Source of the DNA: Nocardia donostiensis
GTDB lineage: Bacteria > Actinomycetota > Actinomycetes > Mycobacteriales > Mycobacteriaceae
NCBI RefSeq assembly: GCF_002081715.1
Contig: NZ_MUKP01000021.1
Coordinates: 34,757 to 98,756, forward strand
DNA: 64,000 bases
Direction of reading: 5' to 3'
The translations under genes were made by a program, and so were the position numbers. Shown here in pieces: positions 38,309 to 46,761 of the stretch (within the stretch, counting starts at the first letter, position 1; each line of letters begins with the position of its first letter). The notes beneath the pieces are model-generated. The model was not told the origin of the DNA. It made no database searches and saw only the letters and a program-made list of their open reading frames with translations.

Positions 38309-39388
38309 TCAGAATCGCGGGTGGTCGCCCACCAGTAACACCCGCTCGGCACCCGCGTCCTTGGCCTTCTTCACGCTGCCGAGGGTCCAGCATTCGATAT
38401 GCCGGGCGGTGAGCACCGCCAGCGCCCGGTCGACGTCCTCCGGCGCCACCACGGCAACCATGCCGACCCCCATGTTGAACGTCTTCTCCATTTCGGCGCG
38501 TTCGACGCGGCCGCGCTGGGCGATCATCTTGAACACCGGCGCCGGGTTCCAGGTGCCCCGGTCGAGTTCGGCGACCAGGCCCGCGGGCAGTACCCGCGCC
38601 AGGTTCGAGGCCAACCCGCCGCCGGTGATATGGGCGAAGGTGCGCACATCGGTTTCGGCGACCAGCGCCAAGCAGTCCTTGGCGTAGATGCGGGTGGGTT
38701 CGAGCAGTTCCTCGCCGAGGGTGCGGCCGAACTCCTCGACATGCCCGGTGAGCGACATCCGGTCGATCTCGAGCAGCACTTTGCGGGCGAGGCTGTAGCC
38801 ATTGGAGTGCAGGCCGGAGGAACCCATGGCGATCACCACGTCACCGGGGCGCACCCGATCGGGGCCGAGCACTTCTTCGGCTTCGACGACGCCGATACCC
38901 GTCGCAGACAGGTCGTAGTTGTCCGGGTCCATGAGACCTGGATGTTCGGCGGTTTCCCCGCCCAGCAGGGCGCAGCCCGCCTGCACACAGCCGTCGGCGA
39001 TACCGGAGACCAGTTCGGCGACTCGCTCCGGGACAACTTTGCCGACCGCGATGTAGTCCTGCAGGAACAGTGGCTCGGCGCCGCATACGACGAGATCGTC
39101 GACGACCATGGCGACCAGGTCCAGCCCGATGGTGTCGTGTTTGTCCAGCGCCTGAGCGACCGCGATCTTGGTGCCGACGCCGTCGGTGGACGAGGCGAGC
39201 AGCGGCTCCCGGTAGTTCCCCTTCAACGCGAACAACCCGGCGAAACCGCCCAGCCCACCCTGGACCTCCGGACGGCTGGCCTTGCGTGCCAGTGGGGCGA
39301 ACAATTCGACTGCCCGGTCACCGGCCTCGATGTCCACGCCGGCCTCGGCATACGAGGCACCGGCGCCACTGGGGGTCTGCTCAGTCAT
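38309..39388 (-). CDS. purM: Phosphoribosylformylglycinamidine cyclo-ligase
   Basis: 359 residues from ATG 39388 (MTEQTPSGAGASYAEAGVDI); 16 more codons are open upstream without a better start. Converts FGAM to AIR with ATP. Motifs include SYAEAGVDIEAGDRAV, LLASSTDGVGTKIAVA, GGETAEHPGLM, SSGLHSNGYSLAR and HITGGGLASNLARVLP. It lies 140 bases downstream of purF on the same strand, probably in one transcription unit. Confidence 0.96.
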   Translation of the reverse strand: MTEQTPSGAGASYAEAGVDIEAGDRAVELFAPLARKASRPEVQGGLGGFAGLFALKGNYREPLLASSTDGVGTKIAVAQALDKHDTIGLDLVAMVVDDLVVCGAEPLFLQDYIAVGKVVPERVAELVSGIADGCVQAGCALLGGETAEHPGLMDPDNYDLSATGIGVVEAEEVLGPDRVRPGDVVIAMGSSGLHSNGYSLARKVLLEIDRMSLTGHVEEFGRTLGEELLEPTRIYAKDCLALVAETDVRTFAHITGGGLASNLARVLPAGLVAELDRGTWNPAPVFKMIAQRGRVERAEMEKTFNMGVGMVAVVAPEDVDRALAVLTARHIECWTLGSVKKAKDAGAERVLLVGDHPRF

Positions 39389-39528
39389 TTTCGGGGATAG
39401 CTCCAAACCGAATCGGCGGATAGATTGCCTGATCACGCTACCGGAGCCGGATTACGACTACACACCGGTGCCGATTCGCTATCACCGGTACCTGGTGCGG
39501 CGTGCGGCCGACCGGGGCGGGCCGTGGG

Positions 39529-41172
39529 TCAGGGACGGCTCAGCGCGCTGGCATTGGCGTTCTCGCTCAGCAGTTGGGCTTCGGAACGTCCACGCAGCAT
39601 CCCCTCCAGCACGTTCTTGCCGATCGCGGTTTCCGACGGGAGCGGGATGGGGTAGTTGCCGTCGAAACAGGCGCAGCACAACCGGGTCCGCGGCTGTTCG
39701 GTGGCTGCGATCATGCCGTCGATCGAGATATAGCCGAGGGTGTCGGCGCCGATCGAGCGGCGCACACCCTCCACCATCTCCCGTACCGCGGGCGAATCCG
39801 GATCGGTTTCGTCGGTGTCGGAGCCCGTGCCGTTGGCGATCAACTCGGCGCGGGAGGCGAAGTCGATCCCGTAGAAGCACGGCCATTTCACCGGAGGTGA
39901 GGCGATGCGCACATGGATTTCCAGCGCGCCTGCTTCGCGCAGCATCCGGATCAGCGCGCGCTGGGTGTTGCCGCGCACGATGGAGTCGTCGACCACGATG
40001 AGCCGTTTACCGCGGATCACCTCGCGCAGCGGGTTGAGTTTGAGGCGGATGCCCAGCTGGCGGATGGTCTGACTCGGCTGGATGAAGGTGCGGCCGACGT
40101 AGGCGTTTTTCATCAGGCCCTGGCCGTAGGGCACACCGGAGCCCTGCGCGTAACCGACGGCGGCGGGCGTGCCAGACTCCGGTACCGGGATCACCAGGTC
40201 GGCGTCCACGGGATGCTCGTCGGCGAGCCTGCGGCCGATCTCGACGCGGGTGGCGTGTACCGAACGCCCGGAAATGGTGCTGTCCGGACGGGCCAGGTAC
40301 ACGTACTCGAAAACACAGCCCTTCGGCTCCGGGTTGGCGAACCGCAGCGACCGTACGCCGTCGGCGTCGATGGCCAGCAGCTCACCAGGCTCGATCTCCC
40401 GGACGAAGGAGGCGCCGACGATATCGAGCGCGGCGGTTTCGCTGGCAACCACCCAGCCCCGGTCCAGCCTGCCCAGGCACAGCGGCCGGACTCCGTGCGG
40501 GTCGCGCGCGGCATAGAGGGTGTGCTCGTCCATGAAGGTGAGGCAGAACGCACCCCGCAGGGTGGGCAGCAGCTGCATCGCGGCCTGCTCGATACTCGAA
40601 TCGGCGGCGGCGTGCGCCAGCAGCGCGGTCATCACATCCGAATCCGAGGTCGCTGCGACCGGTCCGGGCCTTCCTTCCCGCGCCAGGCCGCTGAGCAGGC
40701 CGAGTTCGCTTGCCCGGTTGGCTAATTCGGCGGCGTTGACCAGGTTCCCGTTGTGCCCGAGGGCGAGTCCGGAACCCACGGCGGTGGTGCGGAAGATCGG
40801 CTGCGCGTTCTCCCACGTGGTGGCGCCGGTGGTGGAGTAGCGGCAATGGCCGATGGCGACATGGCCCGGCATCGCGGCGAGGGTCTGCTCGTCGAAGACC
40901 TGGCTGACCAGCCCGAGATCCTTGAACACCAGTACCTGTGAACCGTCGGCGACCGCGATGCCCGCGGCTTCCTGGCCGCGATGCTGCAGTGCGTACAGGC
41001 CGTAGTAGGTGAGCTTTGCCACGTCCTCCCCTGGGGCCCAGACACCGAAGACGCCACACTCTTCGCGTGGTTCGTTCTCGACGGAATCCGTGGTGCTCGG
41101 GAAAGCCGGAAGGTCGGAATTAGCGGGAATTGGGGTGGGAATGCTGACAACCGGTTGGTCGGCGTTGGTCAC
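39529..41172 (-). CDS. purF: Amidophosphoribosyltransferase
   Basis: 547 residues from GTG 41172, which has GGGAG seven bases upstream; an open frame 78 codons longer is rejected. First committed enzyme of purine synthesis (PRPP + glutamine to phosphoribosylamine). The glutaminase nucleophile Cys39 in REECGVFG follows a long propeptide that must be removed. The PRPP loop is VVDDSIVRGNTQ. Cysteines in GCVFEYV, WPCFYGI and CCACFDGNYP match the iron-sulfur type. Divergent from a Pip-like gene. Confidence 0.96.
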   Translation of the reverse strand: MTNADQPVVSIPTPIPANSDLPAFPSTTDSVENEPREECGVFGVWAPGEDVAKLTYYGLYALQHRGQEAAGIAVADGSQVLVFKDLGLVSQVFDEQTLAAMPGHVAIGHCRYSTTGATTWENAQPIFRTTAVGSGLALGHNGNLVNAAELANRASELGLLSGLAREGRPGPVAATSDSDVMTALLAHAAADSSIEQAAMQLLPTLRGAFCLTFMDEHTLYAARDPHGVRPLCLGRLDRGWVVASETAALDIVGASFVREIEPGELLAIDADGVRSLRFANPEPKGCVFEYVYLARPDSTISGRSVHATRVEIGRRLADEHPVDADLVIPVPESGTPAAVGYAQGSGVPYGQGLMKNAYVGRTFIQPSQTIRQLGIRLKLNPLREVIRGKRLIVVDDSIVRGNTQRALIRMLREAGALEIHVRIASPPVKWPCFYGIDFASRAELIANGTGSDTDETDPDSPAVREMVEGVRRSIGADTLGYISIDGMIAATEQPRTRLCCACFDGNYPIPLPSETAIGKNVLEGMLRGRSEAQLLSENANASALSRP

Positions 41173-41314
41173 CGTGTGCTCCCTGATCGGGCGGGCTGGG
41201 GGCTGCAGCCATTCTACGGGTGCCGACGCCGCAGCGAACACCGCTGCCGCATCCGGACAGCAATCACATGTCGGTGCGGCCGAACAGGCCGTCGCTGCTG
41301 TTACCGTGCGTTTC

Positions 41315-42670
41315 GTGACGAGTACCGATAGTGCCGTGAAAGGCGGGCCGCAGCGCCACCTGCGGTTACGTATCTGGCTCCCGGTCGGCGTACTCACCTT
41401 GCTCACCGCCTTGTTCGGGGTGATGTATCTCGATTACGTCGCCGATCCGGAGAAGAACCTGCGCGATTTCCCGATTGCGCTGGTCAATCAGGATGTGGGT
41501 GACGTCACCGGCCCCCCGGACGCTCGCGAACAGGTGAACTACGGCACACAGCTCGCCGACGCGCTGGCTGATGGGCTGCCCGAGGGCAAGGTCGATCTGC
41601 GGCTGGTGGGCATCAACGAGGCCGAGCGGCAGATGCGCACCGGTCAGGTGTACGGCACCATCATCATTCCGAGCGATTTCAGCAAACGTCTCGGCATCCT
41701 CGGAGTGGGCAGCGTCATACCCGGAGATATCGAACGCCCGATCATCACCGTGCAGACCAACCCACGAGCGGGCACCTACGGGACGCAGATCGTGCTGCGG
41801 ATCGCCGACGAAGCGATGGACGAGGTGAACAAGCAGGTCGGCAGGCAGCTCACCGATCAGGTGAACAAGCAGCTGGCGCCGGAGCCAGGGGCAGCGCCGA
41901 GTCCGGAGCCGAGTGGCGCGGCCCGGCTGGCGCTCGCCGAACCGGTCGAGGTGGTCGTCAGCCAGTACCGCCCGCTGCCCGGCGGCACCGGGCAAGGGTT
42001 GAGCGCCTTCTTCTACGCGCTGTTGCTGCTATTGGCGGGCATGATCGGCGCGATGGTGATCCACACCATGGTCGATGCCGCGCTCGGTTTCGTGCCCACC
42101 GAGTACGGGCCGTGGTACGTGCATTTCCCGCCGACGCCGATCTCCCGGTTTCGTACCTTGCTGATCAAGTGGGGTGTGATGGTGGTCAGCGCGAATATCG
42201 TTTCGCTGGTATTCCTCGGGGTGGCGAAACTGTTGAATATGCCGGTTGCGCATCCGACGGCGCTGTTCCTCTACAGCGCGCTGGCGATAATCGCGGTGGG
42301 TGTGACCGGGCTGTCGGTGCTCGCCGCCATCGGTACGGCCGGGCTGCTGGTGAACCTGATCCTGTTCATCGTGCTCGGCCTGCCGTCATCGGGCGGTACG
42401 GTGCCCATCGAGGCGACGCCCGCCTACTTCCACTGGCTGGCCGTGTTCGAGCCGATGCACCAGGTTTTCCTCGGTGTCAGGTCGATCCTGTATTTCGATG
42501 CGGGGTTCGACGCCGGGCTCGGGCGCGGCACCTGGATGGCATTGCTCGGCCTGGCGATCGGACTGGTGTTCGGGGCGGTGATCACCCGGTTCTACGACCG
42601 CAAGGGACTGTACCGGCAGGGCCGGAACTCGGCCGCCGAGTCGGCGGAGGCGCCTGCTCAGTCCTCGTGA
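41315..42670 (+). CDS. YhgE/Pip-like membrane protein
   Basis: 451 residues from GTG 41315. An N-terminal membrane helix (LPVGVLTLLTALFGVMYLDY) is followed by a long extracytoplasmic domain with DFPIALVNQDVGD, GTIIIPSDFS and a Pro-rich stretch, then about five to six C-terminal helices. This is the YhgE/Pip or ABC-2-permease-like architecture seen in mycolata and in phage-infection proteins of other Gram-positives. Role uncertain, perhaps lipid or peptide export. Overlaps the convergent SCP-like gene by 13 bases. Confidence 0.82.
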   Translation: MTSTDSAVKGGPQRHLRLRIWLPVGVLTLLTALFGVMYLDYVADPEKNLRDFPIALVNQDVGDVTGPPDAREQVNYGTQLADALADGLPEGKVDLRLVGINEAERQMRTGQVYGTIIIPSDFSKRLGILGVGSVIPGDIERPIITVQTNPRAGTYGTQIVLRIADEAMDEVNKQVGRQLTDQVNKQLAPEPGAAPSPEPSGAARLALAEPVEVVVSQYRPLPGGTGQGLSAFFYALLLLLAGMIGAMVIHTMVDAALGFVPTEYGPWYVHFPPTPISRFRTLLIKWGVMVVSANIVSLVFLGVAKLLNMPVAHPTALFLYSALAIIAVGVTGLSVLAAIGTAGLLVNLILFIVLGLPSSGGTVPIEATPAYFHWLAVFEPMHQVFLGVRSILYFDAGFDAGLGRGTWMALLGLAIGLVFGAVITRFYDRKGLYRQGRNSAAESAEAPAQSS

Positions 42671-43062
42671 GCGGGGTCAACCCGCAGCACCGGCAACCAG
42701 CGTGCGATATCACCTGCCCGGTTACCTGATGCGGTGAGCGTGCCGCGTTCGTGGGCCGTGGGAAAATCCAGCAGGCCGGTTGCCAGCAGCAGCCAGGTGC
42801 GCGGATCGGTTTCGACGACGTTGGGCGGGTTGCCGCGGGTATGGCGAGGACCGGCTATGCACTGCACTGCAACGAACGGTGGTATCCGCACCTCCACCGA
42901 ATGCCCGGGCGCCGCGGCGGCAAATGCCCGCGCCGTGCCGCGCACCGCGGCGGCGAGTTCTGTCCGGGTCGGGGCGGGGGCCGTTTCGTCATGTAGCCAT
43001 TCGGTCAGGGCTGACACCGCTGCCCGCAACTCGCCCGGGTCGATCGTCGTTCGTCGCGCCAC
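42658..43062 (-). CDS. Sterol-carrier-family-like protein (SCP_3 type)
   Basis: 134 residues from GTG 43062; a GTG 13 codons earlier (43101) is an alternative, and neither has a clear ribosome site. The C-terminal two thirds resemble bacterial SCP-like proteins: VRIPPFVAVQCI, HTRGNPPNVVETDPRTWL, then ASGNRAGDIARWLPVLRV. Members are linked to lipid binding or are uncharacterised. It sits between the Pip-like gene and the divergent aminodeoxychorismate lyase gene. Function not assigned. Confidence 0.75.
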   Translation of the reverse strand: MARRTTIDPGELRAAVSALTEWLHDETAPAPTRTELAAAVRGTARAFAAAAPGHSVEVRIPPFVAVQCIAGPRHTRGNPPNVVETDPRTWLLLATGLLDFPTAHERGTLTASGNRAGDIARWLPVLRVDPAHED

Positions 43063-43156
43063 GGTTCGACTGTATCGACGGGCGGGGGCGGGATTGTCCA
43101 CAACTGGGCGGGTTGTAGCCCTTCATCGACCGTCGTGTTGGCCTAGTCTCAAACGC

Positions 43157-44077
43157 ATGGTAGATCGAGTTCTTGTCACACTCGACGGCACGGTCCGAAA
43201 CCCGGACGCGCCGTTGTTGTTTGCCGACGATATCGGCGTGTTGCGCGGCGACGGCGTTTTCGAGACGGTGCTGGTGCGCGACGGTACGGTATGCGCGCTC
43301 GAATTTCATCTGGCCCGGCTACGCCGCTCCGCGCAGGCGCTCGATCTACCCGAGCCCGAACTGGGGCGCTGGCGCAACGCCGTCGAGCAGGCGGCGCAGG
43401 AATGGGGCGCCGAACGCGAGGGCATGATGCGGCTGGTGCTCACCCGCGGCCGCGAACCCGCGACCGACAACCCGCGCTCGGCGGTGACCTCCGGCGAACT
43501 GTCCGACACCGTGCCGGTGCCGACCTCATATGTGCTGGTCTCCGGCGTGTCCGAGCGGGTGGCCAAGGCCAGGGCCGAGGGCATTTCGGTGGTGACGCTC
43601 GCGCGCGGTATCTCGATCGATCTCGCGCAGGCGGCGCCGTGGCAGTTGCTCGGCGCGAAGACGCTGTCATATGCGACCAATATGGCGGCGTTGCGTTTCG
43701 CGGCCAGGATGGGTGCCCAGGATGTGATCTTCACCAGCACCGAGAACCGGGTACTGGAGGGACCGCGTTCGACGGTGGTCATCGCCCGGGACAAGCAGCT
43801 GATCACCCCGCCTGCCAAGAACGGCGTGCTGCCCGGTGTCACCCAGCGTGCTCTGTTCGCCGAGGCGGAGCGGGCGGGTTACGACTGTAAGTACGAGCCG
43901 CTGTTCACCGCCGATCTGCTCACCTGTGACAGCATCTGGATGTTGTCGAGCGTCACACTGGCGGCGCGGGTGAACTCGTTGGACGGGTTGCGGATGTCGG
44001 CCCCGGACAATGCCGAGGAGATCGTCGAACTGGTTGATCGAGGTATTGAGCGAGCAGGCGCTATCGGCGACTGGTGA
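43157..44077 (+). CDS. pabC: Aminodeoxychorismate lyase (class IV PLP enzyme)
   Basis: 306 residues from ATG 43157. Fold-type IV PLP enzyme: GVLRGDGVFETVLVRDG, LEFHLARL, the PLP lysine in LLGAKTLSYATNMA, FTSTENRVLEGPRSTVV and GVLPGVTQRAL. Most likely converts aminodeoxychorismate to 4-aminobenzoate and pyruvate for folate; branched-chain or D-amino-acid transaminases share the fold. Placed like its mycobacterial homologue just after the purF/purM region. Confidence 0.9.
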   Translation: MVDRVLVTLDGTVRNPDAPLLFADDIGVLRGDGVFETVLVRDGTVCALEFHLARLRRSAQALDLPEPELGRWRNAVEQAAQEWGAEREGMMRLVLTRGREPATDNPRSAVTSGELSDTVPVPTSYVLVSGVSERVAKARAEGISVVTLARGISIDLAQAAPWQLLGAKTLSYATNMAALRFAARMGAQDVIFTSTENRVLEGPRSTVVIARDKQLITPPAKNGVLPGVTQRALFAEAERAGYDCKYEPLFTADLLTCDSIWMLSSVTLAARVNSLDGLRMSAPDNAEEIVELVDRGIERAGAIGDW

Positions 44078-44130
44078 GTGTGCTGTGTTCTCGCGCCCAT
44101 AACTGAATCCTGGTAAGAGACCGAGCGTCT

Positions 44131-44193
44131 CGTGTCGCGCGACACGTTGACCGTCCTCCCTGGCCGCGTAGGCTTTACTACGATACGTCGTAG
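44131..44193 (+). promoter_or_regulatory. cydABDC promoter region with two palindromes
   Basis: CGTGTCGCGCGACACG (44131-44146) is a perfect 16-bp palindrome just before a possible -35 (TTGACC 44147-44152). A -10-like TAGGCT lies at 44169-44174, spacer 16. CTACGA (44178-44183) and TCGTAG (44188-44193) form a second palindrome over the expected start of transcription, resembling BlaI/MecI-type operators. Upstream activator and downstream repressor sites would fit an oxygen- or redox-controlled bd oxidase. The regulators are not known. Confidence 0.55.
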
Positions 44194-44210
44194 ATCCCCA
44201 GGAGGTCGGT

Positions 44211-45704
44211 GTGAGCGCCTTGGACGTCTCGCGATGGCAGTTCGGCATCACGACCGTCTACCACTTCTTGTTCGTGCCGCTCACGATCGGTTTGGCGCCG
44301 CTGGTTGCCGGTATGCAGACCGCCTGGGTGGTCACCGGCAAGGACCATTGGTACCGGCTGACCAAATTCTTCGGCAAACTGTTCCTGATCAACTTCGCCC
44401 TCGGCGTCGCGACCGGCATCGTCCAGGAATTCCAGTTCGGGATGAACTGGAGCGAATACTCCCGCTTCGTCGGCGACGTGTTCGGTGCACCACTCGCCCT
44501 GGAGGGCCTGGTCGCCTTCTTCATGGAGTCGACGTTCATCGGACTGTGGATCTTCGGCTGGACCAGACTCCCGAAACTGGTGCATCTGGCCACGATCTGG
44601 ATAGTCGCGCTCGGGGTGAACGCCTCGGCGTACTTCATCGTCGCCGCCAACTCGTTCATGCAGCATCCGGTCGGGGCCAGATACAACCCGGAAACCGGTC
44701 GCGCCGAGCTGACCAGCATCGTCGAACTGCTCACCAACAACACAGCGCTCGTGGCGTTCCCGCACGTCGTGGCGGGGTCGTTCCTCACAGCGGCCACCTT
44801 CGTCGCCGGTATCGCAGGCTGGTGGATGGTGCGTAACGCGCGCAGCGGTGACGAGGCGAAACTCGCCGAGGCGCGCACCGTATGGCGTCCGGTCGCCCGG
44901 GTCTCGCTGCTGATCTGTGTGCTCGCCGGGCTCGCCCTGGTCTACACCGGCGACGTCCAGGGCAAGCTGATGTTCGAACAACAGCCGATGAAGATGGCGT
45001 CGGCGGAATCGCTGTGCCACACCGCAACCGACCCCAGTTTCTCGGTGCTCACCGTCGGCACCCACAACAACTGCGACAGCGTCACCCATCTGATCGAGGT
45101 GCCGTTCGTACTGCCGTGGCTGGCCGAAGGCAAATTCACCGATGTCACCCTCGACGGCGTGGTCGATCTGCAGGCCGCGTTCAACGAGAAATTCGGGCCG
45201 GGAGACTACCGGCCCAACCTGTTCGTCACCTATTGGTCGTTCCGCGCGATGATCGGCCTGGCAGGCGGTTCCGCACTGCTGGTCTTCATCGGACTGTGGC
45301 TGACCCGCCGCGGCCGGGTCCCGCACCAGCGGTGGTTCCAATGGCTGAGCCTGCTCGCCATCCCGACACCGTTCCTGGCCAATGCTGCGGGCTGGGTGTT
45401 CACCGAAATGGGACGCCAACCCTGGGTTGTCGTGCCCAATCCCACCGGCGACCCGAATCTGCGGCTCACCGTGCAGGAGGGTGTCTCCGATCACGCGACC
45501 GGAACCGTGGTGGCCTCGCTGATCACCTTCACGGTGGTGTACGGCCTGCTCGCGGTGGTCTGGTTCTACCTGATCCGCCGCTACACGATCGAAGGACCGG
45601 AGCGGCCACCCGAACCGGTGCCCGACCGCGGGCCGGATGACGATCCCGGAACCGAAAACCGCGCGGAAAAGCCTGCCGTCGAACAACTCTCGTTCGCCTA
45701 CTAG
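44211..45704 (+). CDS. cydA: Cytochrome bd oxidase subunit I
   Basis: 497 residues, GTG start behind AGGAGG. Heme-binding subunit of the bd-type quinol oxidase, reducing oxygen at low tension without proton pumping. The early heme ligand His18 is in VYHFLFVPLTIG. The quinol-side GRQPWVV motif is present, and the Q loop is short. About nine membrane helices are predicted. It starts the cydABDC cluster, separated from cydB by nine bases. Confidence 0.96.
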   Translation: MSALDVSRWQFGITTVYHFLFVPLTIGLAPLVAGMQTAWVVTGKDHWYRLTKFFGKLFLINFALGVATGIVQEFQFGMNWSEYSRFVGDVFGAPLALEGLVAFFMESTFIGLWIFGWTRLPKLVHLATIWIVALGVNASAYFIVAANSFMQHPVGARYNPETGRAELTSIVELLTNNTALVAFPHVVAGSFLTAATFVAGIAGWWMVRNARSGDEAKLAEARTVWRPVARVSLLICVLAGLALVYTGDVQGKLMFEQQPMKMASAESLCHTATDPSFSVLTVGTHNNCDSVTHLIEVPFVLPWLAEGKFTDVTLDGVVDLQAAFNEKFGPGDYRPNLFVTYWSFRAMIGLAGGSALLVFIGLWLTRRGRVPHQRWFQWLSLLAIPTPFLANAAGWVFTEMGRQPWVVVPNPTGDPNLRLTVQEGVSDHATGTVVASLITFTVVYGLLAVVWFYLIRRYTIEGPERPPEPVPDRGPDDDPGTENRAEKPAVEQLSFAY

Positions 45705-45713
45705 GAGCCGACG

Positions 45714-46757
45714 ATGAATCTGCAAGAGTTCTGGTTCGTTCTGATCGGCGTCCTGTTCACCGGCTACTTCGTGCTGGAGGGCTTCGACTTCGGCGTCGGC
45801 ATGCTGATGCCGATCCTCGGCAGGGGTTCCGACGTCCGGCGGCGCGTGCTCATCAACACCATCGGACCGGTATGGGACGGCAACGAGGTGTGGCTGATCA
45901 CCGCGGCCGGTGCCATGTTCGCCGCCTTCCCGGAGTGGTACGCGAGCATGTTCTCCGGGCTTTATTTCGCACTGCTGATCCTGCTGGTGGCGTTGATCCT
46001 GCGGGTGTGTGCCATCGAATACCGGGGCAAGATCGACGACCCGGTGTGGCGGGCCCGCTGCGATCTCGGTATCGGTATCGGCTCCTGGGTGCCCGCCATG
46101 GCTTGGGGTTGGGTATTCGCCAACCTGGTGCGCGGGGTGCCGTTGAACGAAGACAAACAGATCGTCGGCTCGGTGCTGGATCTGCTCAGCCCGTACGCAT
46201 TGCTCGGCGCGCTCACAACAGGTCTGCTGTTCGTCCTGCACGGTGCAGTATTCGTGAGCTTGAAGACCGGCGGCGAAGTGCGTGCCGACGCACACCGCGC
46301 CGCACGGCTGCTGCTGGCTCCGACCGCGCTGGTCGTCGGCGGGTTCGGGTTGTGGACCCAGCTGGCCTACGGCACCGACTGGACCTGGATCCCGCTCGGT
46401 CTCGCCGTGCTCGGTCTGGTCGGTGGCGCGGCGGCTTGCCTCGCACACCGGGACGGCTGGGCGTTCACCGGTACCGCGCTGACCGTGGCCGCCGCATCGA
46501 CGCTGCTGTTCGGTTCGCTGTTCCCGGACGTACTGCCGTCCACGATCGACGCGGCGTTCAGCCTGACCGTCGCCAATGCCTCGTCCACGCCCTACACCCT
46601 GAAGGTGATGAGCTGGGCTGCGCTGCTGGTGACACCCGTAGTGCTCGGGTACCAGGGCTGGACGTACTGGGTGTTCCGTAAACGCATTACCGTCGACCAC
46701 ATCCCGCCCGGTATCGGTCTCAGCCCCAGCCCTACACCCCGTCCTGTCGAGGAGTAG
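45714..46757 (+). CDS. cydB: Cytochrome bd oxidase subunit II
   Basis: 347 residues. MNLQEFWFVLIGVLFTGYFV, then EGFDFGVGMLMPILG and GPVWDGNEVWLITAAGAMFAAFPEWYA are the CydB signature. About eight helices. It pairs with CydA in the bd oxidase. ATG start follows GGAGCC. The next gene, cydD, begins four bases after its stop. Confidence 0.96.
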   Translation: MNLQEFWFVLIGVLFTGYFVLEGFDFGVGMLMPILGRGSDVRRRVLINTIGPVWDGNEVWLITAAGAMFAAFPEWYASMFSGLYFALLILLVALILRVCAIEYRGKIDDPVWRARCDLGIGIGSWVPAMAWGWVFANLVRGVPLNEDKQIVGSVLDLLSPYALLGALTTGLLFVLHGAVFVSLKTGGEVRADAHRAARLLLAPTALVVGGFGLWTQLAYGTDWTWIPLGLAVLGLVGGAAACLAHRDGWAFTGTALTVAAASTLLFGSLFPDVLPSTIDAAFSLTVANASSTPYTLKVMSWAALLVTPVVLGYQGWTYWVFRKRITVDHIPPGIGLSPSPTPRPVEE

Positions 46758-46761
46758 CACC

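Noticed and set aside
37841..38338. 165-codon plus-strand frame in the spacer before purM
   Set aside because: It begins inside a hairpin, has no ribosome site, Ser/Arg-rich composition and no recognisable fold, and runs into the end of purM.
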